Source: Salinibacillus kushneri (lineage in GTDB: Bacteria; Bacillota; Bacilli; Bacillales; Alkalibacillaceae). Taken from it: a stretch of 64,000 nt of DNA. Positions 24,549-34,549 of this stretch are shown here, piece by piece; the first letter of the stretch is position 1; every line of letters starts with the position of its first letter. The notes under the pieces were generated by a model. It ran no database searches. It had not been told where the DNA came from and saw only the letters and a list, made by a program, of their open reading frames with translations. The stretch is taken from contig NZ_FOHJ01000003.1 of NCBI RefSeq assembly GCF_900111405.1, positions 332,613 through 396,612 of the forward strand. Reading direction: 5' to 3'. The position numbers and the translations under genes are program-made.

Positions 24549-25555
24549 TGGAATGGGTTAGTGGGTTATTGGCGTCAGAGCCATCAAGCTCAAATTTTTT
24601 CACTTACATATTTATTTCCCTTCCCTTACTGTCTGTTGTGCTGGGGTTTGTAACCTATGCAATACTGGCAGAGAGAAAGGTATTAGGATATATCCAATTA
24701 CGTTATGGCCCTAATCGTACTGGGGGAAAATTTGGGCTTTTACAAACAGTAGCTGATGTTTTGAAGCTGTTAATTAAGGAGGACACACGACCCAAACAGG
24801 CAGATCGTCCGTTGTTTTGGCTTGCGCCCATTATAGCTTTTGTCCCTTCGTTTATGGTGCTTTCTGCTATACCGTTTACGGAGTCCGTTGTGTTCGCTAA
24901 TTTTGGTGTTGGTCTTCTGTACTTTATAGCTGTCTCAGGTTTAACAACAATTGGGATTTTAACAGCAGGGTGGGCCTCAAATAACAAGTATGCCTTAATG
25001 GGAGGCATGCGGTCAGCAGCTCAAATGATTTCCTATGAAATTCCGCTTCTGATGTCATTAGTGGGGGTTGTTTTGTTTTCGGGCAGTATGAATTTAATCG
25101 AAATTGTAGAACAGCAGCAATATGTTCCTTATATATTGGTACAGCCCATTGGATTTATTATCTTTGTCATAGCTGCAACCGCTGAACTTAACCGTATTCC
25201 ATTTGACTTACCTGAAGCAGAGTCTGAATTAATTGCCGGCTATCACGTAGAATATTCAGGCTTTCGTTTTGCTTTTTTCATGTTAGCTGAATATGTCTAC
25301 TTATTTGCTATGTCAGCACTTATAACGGTTCTATTTTTAGGTGGCTGGCAGCCGATTCCCGGACTTGGTTTTATCCCTGATTTCGTCTGGTTTGCTATTA
25401 AATTCAGTATCGTTGTATACATGTTTATGTGGATTCGCGCAACCTGGCCACGTCTAAGAGCGGATCAGCTGATGGAATTTGGCTGGAAGATTCTTTTGCC
25501 AGCTGCAATGGCTAATATCTTTCTGTCGGCTATAGTTAAGGAGTTGTTTTTTTAA
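24548..25555 (+). CDS. nuoH: NADH-quinone oxidoreductase subunit H
   Basis: Membrane subunit at the junction with the peripheral arm, lining the quinone channel. 335 residues, eight or so helices, with ERKVLGYIQLRYGPNRTG at the first loop and AELNRIPFDLPEAESELIAG in the quinone-site loop. Its stop codon is the left end of the repeat element that separates it from nuoI. Confidence 0.97.
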   Translation: MEWVSGLLASEPSSSNFFTYIFISLPLLSVVLGFVTYAILAERKVLGYIQLRYGPNRTGGKFGLLQTVADVLKLLIKEDTRPKQADRPLFWLAPIIAFVPSFMVLSAIPFTESVVFANFGVGLLYFIAVSGLTTIGILTAGWASNNKYALMGGMRSAAQMISYEIPLLMSLVGVVLFSGSMNLIEIVEQQQYVPYILVQPIGFIIFVIAATAELNRIPFDLPEAESELIAGYHVEYSGFRFAFFMLAEYVYLFAMSALITVLFLGGWQPIPGLGFIPDFVWFAIKFSIVVYMFMWIRATWPRLRADQLMEFGWKILLPAAMANIFLSAIVKELFF

Positions 25556-25747
25556 GGCTGTTTTTCATAGATTGTTACTCTATCTACCGCAGTTGAAAGT
25601 CACTTCGCTTTCCGGGAGACCGATGAGCCTCCGCGCTTGCACTATGGGGTCTCATCCAGGCGCACTTTTTCTGCAGGAGTCTGCATTTCAACTGCTAATC
25701 AATTTCATCAATACTTCATAAAATAAAAAAATCTTTTTAACAGCCTT
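25554..25747. repeat. MITE-like palindromic element between nuoH and nuoI
   Basis: An outer inverted repeat AAGGCTGTT (25554-25562) / AACAGCCTT (25739-25747) encloses an inner perfect one, GCAGTTGAAA (25589-25598) / TTTCAACTGC (25686-25695). Inside that, GAGACC and GGTCTC, and GCCTCCGCGC and CAGGCGC, can form a further hairpin. The words CTTCGCTTTCCG and GCAGGAGTC resemble a repeat I recall in many Bacillaceae genomes. No coding capacity. No direct target repeat was evident. Confidence 0.8.
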
Positions 25748-25797
25748 CAAAATATAGTTTTTGCCAGCCATAACCTCTATTTTAAGGTGGTGTAAAA

Positions 25798-26211
25798 ATG
25801 AAGGGTTTAGCAAAGGGCTTAGCTTATACCATACGTAACATGTCTAAAGAAAATGTGAGTTATTCTTATCCAGATGAACCCATGCCGATGCCAGACCGTT
25901 TTCGGGGAATTCAAAAGTTTTATCCGGAAAAATGTATTGTGTGTAACCAGTGTGTCAATATTTGCCCGACTGATTGCATTCAGTTAACAGGGAAAAAACA
26001 TCCGGATCCGAATCGTAAAGGAAAAATCATTGAAACGTATGATATTAATTTTGAAATCTGTATTCTTTGTGATCTTTGTACGGAGGTATGTCCTACTGAA
26101 GCGATTGTGATGACCAATAATTTTGAGCTTGCGGATTATTCCAGGGATGAACATTTCAAAGATCTCAGGTGGTTAGATGAGAATGATACCCATATTCGAG
26201 AGGAGAATTAA
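25798..26211 (+). CDS. nuoI: NADH-quinone oxidoreductase subunit I
   Basis: Ferredoxin-like subunit carrying two [4Fe-4S] clusters that pass electrons to N2. 137 residues with CIVCNQCVNICPTDC and CILCDLCTEVCPTEA, both CxxCxxCxxxCP. AAGGTGGTG precedes the ATG. It lies beyond the inserted repeat, so its expression depends on read-through or an unseen promoter. Confidence 0.97.
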   Translation: MKGLAKGLAYTIRNMSKENVSYSYPDEPMPMPDRFRGIQKFYPEKCIVCNQCVNICPTDCIQLTGKKHPDPNRKGKIIETYDINFEICILCDLCTEVCPTEAIVMTNNFELADYSRDEHFKDLRWLDENDTHIREEN

Positions 26212-26213
26212 CC

Positions 26214-26720
26214 ATGAATGGGGAACTGCTCGCCTTTTTAATTCTTTCAGGTGCAGCCATCCTTGGTGGAATCCTCATGATAAACCTGAAAAAAGTGGTG
26301 CATATGCTATTATCTGTTGTGCTAACCTTTGTTAGTTTAGCAGGAATCTATATTTTACTATCTGCTGAATTTGTCGCTGTCGTTCAAATTCTCATCTATT
26401 CTGGCGCGATTACGATCATCCTTGCTTTTGGCATTATGTTAACCAATCATAAAGCCCAGGAGGAAAGATCCTCGAACCGACTGAGAGCCATTTTAGTTGG
26501 GGTTGGCGTAATCATCTTTTTCTTTACCACCTATGCAGGTATAAAAAACCTTTATTTCGGAACTGGAGCTGATTCACTACATATAGACAACACGCAAAAA
26601 ATCGGAGAAAGCATATTTAGTCATTACGTAATACCTTTTGAGCTGGTCTCGATAGTGCTTTTGGTGGCCTTAATGGGGGCAGTCGTACTAACCAGACAAA
26701 GGGAGGAGGATGATGAATGA
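26214..26720 (+). CDS. nuoJ: NADH-quinone oxidoreductase subunit J
   Basis: Membrane subunit of five helices, 168 residues. Conserved helix 3 region [20 protein letters not shown] with its pi-bulge motif is clear. Two bases after nuoI and overlapping nuoK by four bases. Confidence 0.96.
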   Translation: MNGELLAFLILSGAAILGGILMINLKKVVHMLLSVVLTFVSLAGIYILLSAEFVAVVQILIYSGAITIILAFGIMLTNHKAQEERSSNRLRAILVGVGVIIFFFTTYAGIKNLYFGTGADSLHIDNTQKIGESIFSHYVIPFELVSIVLLVALMGAVVLTRQREEDDE

Positions 26721-27031
26721 GTACACTGCCACTACAGCCCTTTCTCATTCTTGCGCTAATTTTGTTTTGTATGGGTCTTTTTGGAGCGTTAACAAAGCGA
26801 AACACCATTATCGTTTTAGTTTGTATTGAACTGATGCTAAACGCTGTGAACTTAAATTTGGTGGCATTTAGTAAATACGGGGCACAGCCTGATATTACGG
26901 GTCAAGTTTTCTCACTATTTTCTATTACCATTGCTGCTGCTGAAGTTGCAGTTGGAATGGCGATATTAATTGCCTGGTATCGCAATAAGAACAGTGTCAA
27001 TATTGATGAAGTGGATGAATTGAAAGACTGA
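26717..27031 (+). CDS. nuoK: NADH-quinone oxidoreductase subunit K
   Basis: Three-helix membrane subunit, 104 residues, with the two buried glutamates of the proton path in [16 protein letters not shown] and [24 protein letters not shown] overlap with nuoJ indicates coupling. Confidence 0.97.
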   Translation: MSTLPLQPFLILALILFCMGLFGALTKRNTIIVLVCIELMLNAVNLNLVAFSKYGAQPDITGQVFSLFSITIAAAEVAVGMAILIAWYRNKNSVNIDEVDELKD

Positions 27032-27078
27032 TTGATAGGTTAAGACACTCTTAATCTAGAAGGAAGGGATTTGGAAAA

Positions 27079-28941
27079 ATGATTGAGTTCGTATGGCTAA
27101 TCCCAACATTACCTTTGCTGACCTTTATACTACTGACAATCCTTAGGGATAAAGTAAATCAAACAGGTAGTTATATGGCTATATGCTTAACAGGAATGGC
27201 GTTTATCCTTTCTGTTCTTGTATTTATTCAGCTTATTGATGCAGGAACAGCTGTACAAGAGTGGGAATGGATTACCATTGGTTCCATTCAGATTTCGTTT
27301 GGAACATTACTTAATCCTTTAAATGGTCTTATGCTAATTTTAGTTGCCTTTATCAGTTTACTTATACATATTTACTCACTGGGCTACATGGAAAGAGATC
27401 AGCGGATGACGACTTTTTTTGCTTATTTAAGTTTATTTACAGCTGCAATGCTGGGTCTTGTCATATCTCCTAATTTACTACAGTTTTATGTGTTCTGGGA
27501 GCTTGTAGGGCTCGGTTCATTTCTATTAATTGGTTTTTATTACTATAAAAATAGCGCCAAAAACGCAGCCCAAAAGGCGTTTATTATGACTCGAGTAGGG
27601 GATATGGGACTTTTAATCGGATTAATTCTCCTCTTTTGGCAAACTGGAAGTCTGCAATTTGAAGCGATTTTCTCCGCTATAACTGGCGGGGACGTGGAAG
27701 GGAGCATGCTTACCCTGATAGCGATTCTTATTTTTATCGGAGCCATTGGAAAATCAGGTCAATTCCCATTACATACGTGGCTTCCTGATGCAATGGAAGG
27801 GCCAACGCCGGTCTCTGCTTTAATTCACGCAGCCACGATGGTAGCAGCAGGTGTTTATCTCGTCGCGGTGATGTACCCGCTTTATATGGCAAGTACAACA
27901 GCCCTCATGGTCGTCACAGTAGTGGGAGGCTTTACAGCTATTTATGCTGCATCGATTGGCCTTGTACAAAATGATATTAAACAAGTATTAGCCTACTCAA
28001 CGATTTCCCAGCTTGGCTTTATGATGCTTGCTATGGGAACGCTTGGCTATACGGCAGGTGTTTTTCATTTATTTACACATGCATTCTTTAAAGCCCTTTT
28101 ATTTCTAGCTGCAGGAGTAGTCATTCATGCTATTCATACCCAAAATATTAAGCAAATGGGAGGCCTTCATCAGCGGTTAAAGTTAACGAGTATTACCTTT
28201 GCTATTGGTGCCTTAGCCATTAGCGGTTTTCCGCTCTTTTCCGGCTTTTTCAGTAAAGAAGAAATTTTATCTGCTGTATGGGCTGATGGTCAGTATGGAT
28301 TGTGGCTTGTAGCGTTAGTTGCGGCTTTTTTAACTTCGCTGTACATGTTCCGCTTGTACTTTCTTGTCTTTCATGGCGAAAGTAAACAGCGTTTAGATCA
28401 GATTGGATTGGTTCCTAAAACAATGAAAATTCCTATGAGTATTTTAGCGGTATTTTCTATCTTTTCCGGTTTTTTCAATACAAGCTGGTTTGGCTCATAT
28501 TTAGGAGATTGGCTGATAGGTGACAATCAAATGTTGACGAATACACATCATGGAAGCTCCATTGGAGTGATGCTTATCGCTTCCATCATTTCCATTGGGG
28601 GAATCATCCTTGCCTACATGATTTATGTAAAGAAATCCTTTGATCAGACCTCGCTACAATCATCCTTTTCAGGCACCTACAAGCTATTGGCTAATAAATT
28701 TTTCATGGACGAATTTTATCATACATCCTTCGTCAAGGGTGCAAAAGGCGTAGGCAAAATATTCGTTTATGTAGAACGATACGGTGTTGGGTTCCTGCTA
28801 GCATTTATACGAGAAATGCTTACTACACTAAGTAAGTCAGGCTCAAAAACCCAAACCGGACAAACGCAGACTTATGCTGCGGTTGCGTTTTTAGGAATGG
28901 TTTTATTTACCGCTATCTACATTCTGAAGGGGGGATATTAA
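27079..28941 (+). CDS. nuoL: NADH-quinone oxidoreductase subunit L
   Basis: Antiporter-like proton-pumping subunit with the long lateral helix. 620 residues. Conserved segments are YVFWELVGLGSFLLIGFYY (helix 5 glutamate), KSGQFPLHTWLPDAMEGPTPVSALIHAATMV split over helices 7-8, and FTHAFFKALLFLAAG. The C-terminus (about 530-600) carries the transverse helix. Confidence 0.98.
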   Translation: MIEFVWLIPTLPLLTFILLTILRDKVNQTGSYMAICLTGMAFILSVLVFIQLIDAGTAVQEWEWITIGSIQISFGTLLNPLNGLMLILVAFISLLIHIYSLGYMERDQRMTTFFAYLSLFTAAMLGLVISPNLLQFYVFWELVGLGSFLLIGFYYYKNSAKNAAQKAFIMTRVGDMGLLIGLILLFWQTGSLQFEAIFSAITGGDVEGSMLTLIAILIFIGAIGKSGQFPLHTWLPDAMEGPTPVSALIHAATMVAAGVYLVAVMYPLYMASTTALMVVTVVGGFTAIYAASIGLVQNDIKQVLAYSTISQLGFMMLAMGTLGYTAGVFHLFTHAFFKALLFLAAGVVIHAIHTQNIKQMGGLHQRLKLTSITFAIGALAISGFPLFSGFFSKEEILSAVWADGQYGLWLVALVAAFLTSLYMFRLYFLVFHGESKQRLDQIGLVPKTMKIPMSILAVFSIFSGFFNTSWFGSYLGDWLIGDNQMLTNTHHGSSIGVMLIASIISIGGIILAYMIYVKKSFDQTSLQSSFSGTYKLLANKFFMDEFYHTSFVKGAKGVGKIFVYVERYGVGFLLAFIREMLTTLSKSGSKTQTGQTQTYAAVAFLGMVLFTAIYILKGGY

Positions 28942-28944
28942 ACA

Positions 28945-30420
28945 ATGGGTACATTGTCATTACTCGTTTTTTCCCCTGCTATTGGAATTCTTGCTTTATT
29001 AATGACGAGGAATTCAGATAACAATCAGCGGACTCATGTTTTGGCACTGCTCTCGAGCTTCATACCATTGCTCCTTTCTATATTCGTATTTGCCCTTTTT
29101 CAAGGAGGGAATCAACTTGAAGAACGTGTTTCCTGGATTACATTTCAAGTAGCTGAACGAACGTTAACGCTAGATTATGAGCTGGCTGTAGATGGTTTTA
29201 GTGTTCTGTTAATTATATTAACTACAGTTGTTTCATTACTGGCTATTCTATCAGCCCGCTGGATGGTAAACAAAGACCTGAATCTCTTTTTTATCTTCAT
29301 GCTCTTCTTAGAAATTGGAACTCTCGGGGTGTTTTCTGCCCATAATCTCATCCTTTTCTTCGTATTTTTCGAAATTACATTAATTCCAATGTTTTTTTTA
29401 ATCGGGAAATGGGGTGGAACTGACCGGGAGGAAGCAGCCTTTCGTTATATTATTTATAACGGTTTGGGCTCTATGCTGTTGTTATTGGCGATAGCTGTCA
29501 TATTTATAAATGTCGGAAATACAAATTTTTCAGTAGTGGCCGACTTTTTTAGTGGTGGAGAACAAAAACGTTTTCAGGCAGGGATGGCCATTGCTTTACT
29601 ACTTGCATTTGGTGTTAAACTCCCAATTTTCCCGCTCCATTCATGGATGGTGAAGGTCCACGTGCATGCCCCGCCTGCGCTCGTCATGATTCACGCAGGT
29701 GTTTTATTAAAAATAGGGGCTTATGGGCTCATTAAATTCGGAGTTTTCTTTTTTCCGGAAGGCTTTGAGATCTTAGCACCTGTTATAGCCATACTAGGTT
29801 TGATCAATTTGTTATATGGCGCATTTTTAGCCTTTCGTCAAACGGAACTGCGAGCCGTTCTTGCTTATTCCAGTATATCCCATATGGGTCTAATCCTATT
29901 AGGGGTGGCGGCTCTCAATGAAGCGGGGATACAAGGAGCAATTTTCCAGGCTGTATCCCACGGTTTAATCTCAGCGTTATTCTTCTTACTCGTTGGCATT
30001 TTGCTTGTACGAACACAAACGACACATTTAAAACGGTTAAGTGGTCTTGCTCGCTTAACACCACTATTAGCAGGGTATTTTCTGGTCGCGGCACTTGCTG
30101 GTTTAGGACTCCCCGGAATGAGCGGGTTTGTCAGTGAATTTACAGTCTTTCTCGGAATCTTTAAAACCATGCCTGTAATCGGAGCAATTGGAACCTTAGG
30201 ATTAATAATGACGGTAGTCTATTTCCTCAGAGCCATCCTGAATATGACATTCGGAAGCTATCGAAATACATTTGGTAATCTTAAGGATTTACGAACAGAA
30301 GAAGTGATTTCAGCAACGATTTTACTCCTATGTATTATTGGAATAGGTATTTTTCCGAACTCGGTAGCTCTCACCATCCAGCAAACGCTTGAAACCATAC
30401 TTGTAGGGATAGGGGGATAA
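28945..30420 (+). CDS. nuoM: NADH-quinone oxidoreductase subunit M
   Basis: Second antiporter-like subunit, 491 residues, about 14 helices. FFVFFEITLIPMFFLIGKWG holds the helix 5 glutamate, GVKLPIFPLHSWMVKVHVHA the helix 7 lysine, and the later FQAVSHGLISALFFLLVG the conserved histidine region. Three bases after nuoL. Confidence 0.98.
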   Translation: MGTLSLLVFSPAIGILALLMTRNSDNNQRTHVLALLSSFIPLLLSIFVFALFQGGNQLEERVSWITFQVAERTLTLDYELAVDGFSVLLIILTTVVSLLAILSARWMVNKDLNLFFIFMLFLEIGTLGVFSAHNLILFFVFFEITLIPMFFLIGKWGGTDREEAAFRYIIYNGLGSMLLLLAIAVIFINVGNTNFSVVADFFSGGEQKRFQAGMAIALLLAFGVKLPIFPLHSWMVKVHVHAPPALVMIHAGVLLKIGAYGLIKFGVFFFPEGFEILAPVIAILGLINLLYGAFLAFRQTELRAVLAYSSISHMGLILLGVAALNEAGIQGAIFQAVSHGLISALFFLLVGILLVRTQTTHLKRLSGLARLTPLLAGYFLVAALAGLGLPGMSGFVSEFTVFLGIFKTMPVIGAIGTLGLIMTVVYFLRAILNMTFGSYRNTFGNLKDLRTEEVISATILLLCIIGIGIFPNSVALTIQQTLETILVGIGG

Positions 30421-30423
30421 GTC

Positions 30424-31893
30424 ATGGATTTACAAACGTTACAAAGCTTTGAATGGGGAATCATGACACCAGAGTTCACCATTTTGATTGCAGGCATTCT
30501 ACTGTCCCTTTTGGATCTATTTGGAAGAGAAAGGTGGAAAAAATATTTACCTTGGCTTGCTGTTATTAGTATTGGCATAGCTATCCTCTTTTTAGGAAAT
30601 CAAGCGGGCCATCAGGATGTTTCGATTCTTTATGACACGTATATATTTGATCCGTTTTCCTTTTACTTCAAATTCATCCTGTTGTTAGGTTCGTTTCTCA
30701 TTTATCTTATGATTCTCTCACGAACAACCAATCATGAAATAGAAGACAGAGGGGAATATGTTTACTTATTACTTGCTGCGCTATTAGGAACGATGGTGAT
30801 GGCTTCCAGTGGAGATATCATTACCCTATTTGTAGGGTTGGAGCTACTGTCTATATCCTCTTACATTATGGTTGGATTGCGAAAAAACAACTTACATTCA
30901 AACGAGGGTGCGATGAAATATGTAATAAACGGAGGAATTGCGACAGCCTTTACGCTTTTCGGCATGAGTTATGTCTACGGGATATCTGGTTCGACCAAAC
31001 TTGTCGACATTTCCCGGGAAATGTCTGGTTCACTCGGCAGTGGTGAACCTGTTGCTATCATAGGCTTTATCATTCTTTTTATCGGACTGGGATTCAAAAT
31101 TTCCACCGTTCCCTTTCATATGTGGGCGCCGGATGTGTACCAGGGAGCAGCCACCCCTGTCAGCGCCTTTTTAAGTGTGATTTCCAAAGCAGCAGGTTTT
31201 ATGATCATCATTCGACTATTTTGGGATATATTCCATTCCATTGGTGTAGCAGCGGAAAATGACGCGTTATTTGAAGCGATTTTTGGATTTGTGGCGACAG
31301 TTTCCATCTTAACTATGGTTATTGGAAATATTGTGGCCCTTCGTCAACGAAACATGAAGAGACTCCTGGCTTATTCAAGTATTGGTCATGCTGGATATAT
31401 CCTGATCCCGCTTGTTTCCCTTACACCTATGTCTTTAGAAAATATTTGGTTTTATCTTTTAGCCTATGTTTTTATGACTATCGGTGCATTCATGGTTATT
31501 TATATATTGGAACAGGCCAAAAAATCAGAGGATATTTCCATATTTTCAGGGTTATTTAAAGAATCTCCGCTTTTGGCTGTGGCTATGACCATCTTTTTGG
31601 CCTCTTTGGCTGGAATACCAGGAACTGCTGGTTTTATTGGAAAGCTGAATATCTTGATAGGTGCTGTAATCGCTAACCCTGCTCAATATCTGTTAGCAGG
31701 AATAATGGCTCTAATGACTGTGGTCTCTTATATTTATTACTTTAGTATTTTCGTCCAGATGTTTATTCGCGAGCCAGAAGAGGAACGAATTACAAATATA
31801 TCAGGGTTGCAATGGACGCCTTTAATCCTTTGTGTGCTTGGTACCATAGGGTTAGGAATCTTTCCGTTTATCGCTTTAAATTTCTTTTCCTGA
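30424..31893 (+). CDS. nuoN: NADH-quinone oxidoreductase subunit N
   Basis: Third antiporter-like subunit, 489 residues. Recognised by LFVGLELLSISSYIMVGL, GFKISTVPFHMWAPDVYQGA and LLAYSSIGHAGYILIPL. Last gene of the operon. No nuoE, nuoF or nuoG is present before, within or after the operon in this window, and no obvious terminator follows. Confidence 0.98.
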   Translation: MDLQTLQSFEWGIMTPEFTILIAGILLSLLDLFGRERWKKYLPWLAVISIGIAILFLGNQAGHQDVSILYDTYIFDPFSFYFKFILLLGSFLIYLMILSRTTNHEIEDRGEYVYLLLAALLGTMVMASSGDIITLFVGLELLSISSYIMVGLRKNNLHSNEGAMKYVINGGIATAFTLFGMSYVYGISGSTKLVDISREMSGSLGSGEPVAIIGFIILFIGLGFKISTVPFHMWAPDVYQGAATPVSAFLSVISKAAGFMIIIRLFWDIFHSIGVAAENDALFEAIFGFVATVSILTMVIGNIVALRQRNMKRLLAYSSIGHAGYILIPLVSLTPMSLENIWFYLLAYVFMTIGAFMVIYILEQAKKSEDISIFSGLFKESPLLAVAMTIFLASLAGIPGTAGFIGKLNILIGAVIANPAQYLLAGIMALMTVVSYIYYFSIFVQMFIREPEEERITNISGLQWTPLILCVLGTIGLGIFPFIALNFFS

Positions 31894-31963
31894 ACCAATA
31901 GAATTGACATCGGCCTCCTTTATGTTGCAAAGTAAATAGAGATGACTTAGGAGGGACGAAATC

Positions 31964-32194
31964 ATGGAATCAATCGGAATGACAGCTGTAATAGGTCTAG
32001 CTTCACATATTTTATTTTTTGTCCTTACATGGAAAGTGTTAGAGGGACTGCGTATTGAGCAGTTTTTCAAAAAGGGAAAAGTCGTGGAATCCCGTATTCT
32101 TTTTATCCTTGTATGTATTACGATAGGGACAACAGCCAGTAATTTCTTTCTTGATATTTTATCCTGGGCGCAGGATTTAGTTTACTTATTTTAA
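31964..32194 (+). CDS. ywzB: DUF1146 family membrane protein YwzB
   Basis: A 76-residue protein with two hydrophobic segments (about 5-22 and 43-65) joined by LRIEQFFKKGKVVESRIL. It matches the DUF1146/YwzB family, which sits next to ywmB and murA in Bacillus. Function unknown. TAGGAGGGA precedes the ATG. A TTGACA at about 31903 lies upstream without a good -10 box. Confidence 0.85.
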   Translation: MESIGMTAVIGLASHILFFVLTWKVLEGLRIEQFFKKGKVVESRILFILVCITIGTTASNFFLDILSWAQDLVYLF

Positions 32195-32248
32195 TCATAG
32201 ATAAGACGCTGAACATTTTATAACGAAATCATTTTCACGATGTTTAAA

Positions 32249-32298
32249 CCCTCTCTCAATTGCCCATAATGAAACTAAAAAGTACGGGAGAGGGATTT
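32249..32298 (+). promoter_or_regulatory. Hairpin covering the ywmB ribosome binding site
   Basis: CCCTCTCTC (32249-32257) pairs with GGGAGAGGG (32286-32294) with one G-U pair, and AAA/TTT extends the stem past a bulged A. The right arm is the ywmB Shine-Dalgarno sequence. The following ATTTCTT is a poor terminator tail, so the structure could be a weak terminator, a translational block, or both. Confidence 0.4.
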
Positions 32299-32301
32299 CT
32301 T

Positions 32302-33030
32302 ATGTTAAAAAAAGCCATCCTAGCTATTAGTCTATTAATCTTCTTGTTTTATCTCCATGTAAACACGCCTAAAGCGGAGAACACATATAATCTTCAGTCT
32401 TTAAATGACATTCATACATTTTTTCAGACTGAACAGCTTCATGTGTCAGAATGGCAAATCTTAATGCGCGATAAAGTGAATATAGATATAAAAAACGTAG
32501 ATGATATTCTGGACACGCAATTCCCCAATGCGTCAGTTACTCACCAAATAGAAGATGAACAAACCATTAAAATATTGATAAATAACCATAATAAAATGAC
32601 CGGCTTTAACGAACAGTTATCAATAGTGCGTCAGAAAAATTCATCAGAAGCGGAATTTAAATATATATTAAAGGGAGACAAGTGGAATGAAGAAGTCGAA
32701 AAAGAGGTAAAAAATACATTATCTCAACAAGTTTTGCGATTATTCGACAAAAACCCTACTATTTTCACTTGTATGCGGGCACAAAGTAATGATAATATAA
32801 AAAGTAATTATTTAGTAGATAGTTTTCAGGATTTTATGAAAATGGATAAGGTAAAAACAATAAATGAAGAAAATTTTGACACCGTATCAGGATATATTCA
32901 CAATTGGACAGTAGAGGAAATACCTATATCACAGAAAGAAAAGATGAACGTACAGATAGCTGTACGTAATGGTTTGTCACATGGCGCAAATGTAATTATA
33001 GGAACGCCAATCCTTGTAACTGAATATTAA
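32302..33030 (+). CDS. ywmB: YwmB family exported protein
   Basis: 242 residues from ATG 32302, seven bases after GGGAGAGGG; an ATG at 32260 has no binding site. An N-terminal hydrophobic signal (about 4-20, ILAISLLIFLFYLHV) precedes a soluble domain ending GLSHGANVIIGTPILVTEY. YwmB is a conserved Bacillus family with a TATT-box-binding-protein-like fold and no established function. It lies between ywzB and murA as in B. subtilis. Confidence 0.85.
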   Translation: MLKKAILAISLLIFLFYLHVNTPKAENTYNLQSLNDIHTFFQTEQLHVSEWQILMRDKVNIDIKNVDDILDTQFPNASVTHQIEDEQTIKILINNHNKMTGFNEQLSIVRQKNSSEAEFKYILKGDKWNEEVEKEVKNTLSQQVLRLFDKNPTIFTCMRAQSNDNIKSNYLVDSFQDFMKMDKVKTINEENFDTVSGYIHNWTVEEIPISQKEKMNVQIAVRNGLSHGANVIIGTPILVTEY

Positions 33031-33063
33031 TATAGTGAAAATGAGGACGCGGAGGGGAAAGTA

Positions 33064-34380
33064 TTGGATAAAATCATCGTAAGTGGTGGGAGGCAGCTGA
33101 AAGGCACAGTAAAAGTTTCCGGTGCGAAAAATGCTGTTCTTCCTGTCATTGCAGCAAGTATAATGGCAAATGAAGGGAAAAGTGTGATACATGAAGTACC
33201 CGCACTTGCTGATGTAGAAACTATGAGCGAAGTGCTTAGAAACATGAATGTAAACGTATTATCACATGATCATACACTTTTTATAGATTCAGCAAGACCT
33301 TTAAAAACAGAAGCACCATTAGAATACGTCAGGAAAATGCGAGCATCAGTCCTTGTTTTAGGTCCCCTTTTAGCACGTTATGGCCACGCTAAGGTTGCAA
33401 TGCCAGGTGGCTGTGCAATTGGTTCGAGACCTATAGATCAACATTTAAAAGGGTTTGAAGCAATGGGCGCCAAAGTCCATGTTGGAAATGGCTTTGTGGA
33501 AGCTTATACAGAAGATCGCTTAAAAGGTGCAAAAATTTATTTAGATGTTCCAAGTGTAGGTGCCACAGAAAATATTATGATGGCTGCGGTTCTTGCTGAT
33601 GGTAAAACCATTATAGAAAACTGCGCTCGAGAGCCTGAAATTGTAGATTTGGCTAACTTCCTTAATAAAATGGGTGGCAAAGTGATTGGTGCTGGAACAG
33701 AAACCATAAAAATTGAAGGTGTTGATACGCTTAAAGGAACGGAACACACCACAATTCCGGACCGTATTGAAGCTGGGACTTTTATGGTTGCAGCTGCGAT
33801 CACACGCGGAAATGTATATCTAAAAGGGGCGGTTTCTGATCATTTGACCTCTACTATATCTAAGCTGGAAGAGATGGGGGTCATCATTGAAGAGGAAGAA
33901 GAAGGTTTACGTGTCATAGGTCCTGAAAAGCTTAAAGCTGTCAATGTAAAAACCCTGCCATATCCAGGCTTTCCTACTGATATGCAGGCACAAATTATGA
34001 CACTGGCCATGAAAGCAGAAGGAACAAGTGTTATTAGTGAAACCGTTTTTGAAAACCGGTTCATGCATGTAGAAGAATTCGGTCGTATCAATGGTAATAT
34101 TCGTATTGAAGGTAGAAGTGCAATCGTTGAAGGTCCTGTCCAATTACAGGGAGCAGAAGTTTCTGCAACCGACTTACGAGCGGCGGCAGCTCTAATCATT
34201 GCCGGATTAGTAGCTGACGGTTATACACGTGTGACCGAATTAAAACACTTGGATCGTGGATATGTAAACATCGTTGCTAAGCTAAAACAACTAGGGGCGG
34301 ACATCATCCGTGTAAAAGATACCACAGATGAAGAGGAAGAAGTAATTAATGAAACAGAAGATCAAATAACCTCGCTATAG
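33064..34380 (+). CDS. murA: UDP-N-acetylglucosamine 1-carboxyvinyltransferase
   Basis: First committed step of peptidoglycan synthesis: transfer of enolpyruvate from PEP to UDP-GlcNAc; the fosfomycin target. 438 residues from a TTG start behind GGAGGGGA. The substrate site [14 protein letters not shown] (Lys22/Asn23 equivalents) and the PEP-binding cysteine in [16 protein letters not shown] (about residue 118) are intact, so it should be fosfomycin sensitive. The acidic C-terminal tail is a little longer than usual. Position before spoIID identifies it as the MurAA type. Confidence 0.97.
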   Translation: MDKIIVSGGRQLKGTVKVSGAKNAVLPVIAASIMANEGKSVIHEVPALADVETMSEVLRNMNVNVLSHDHTLFIDSARPLKTEAPLEYVRKMRASVLVLGPLLARYGHAKVAMPGGCAIGSRPIDQHLKGFEAMGAKVHVGNGFVEAYTEDRLKGAKIYLDVPSVGATENIMMAAVLADGKTIIENCAREPEIVDLANFLNKMGGKVIGAGTETIKIEGVDTLKGTEHTTIPDRIEAGTFMVAAAITRGNVYLKGAVSDHLTSTISKLEEMGVIIEEEEEGLRVIGPEKLKAVNVKTLPYPGFPTDMQAQIMTLAMKAEGTSVISETVFENRFMHVEEFGRINGNIRIEGRSAIVEGPVQLQGAEVSATDLRAAAALIIAGLVADGYTRVTELKHLDRGYVNIVAKLKQLGADIIRVKDTTDEEEEVINETEDQITSL

Positions 34381-34413
34381 GGACCGGGCAATATTGTCCC
34401 TGTATTAAATGGC

Positions 34414-34453
34414 AAAGCTCTTTGGAGAGATAGAATCTCCTTAGAGCTTTTTT
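34414..34453 (+). terminator. Terminator after murA
   Basis: AAAGCTCTTTGGAGA pairs with TCTCCTTAGAGCTTT (two-base internal mismatch) and runs into TTTTTT. Confidence 0.85.
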
Positions 34454-34549
34454 AATGCTTGTTTTACGTATGTTCACAATTTTTTAGTTCTATCAAAACG
34501 GTCTTTCGAATAGAAATTTTAGTAGATTGAGAAAGGAGGCCGTTTTGCA

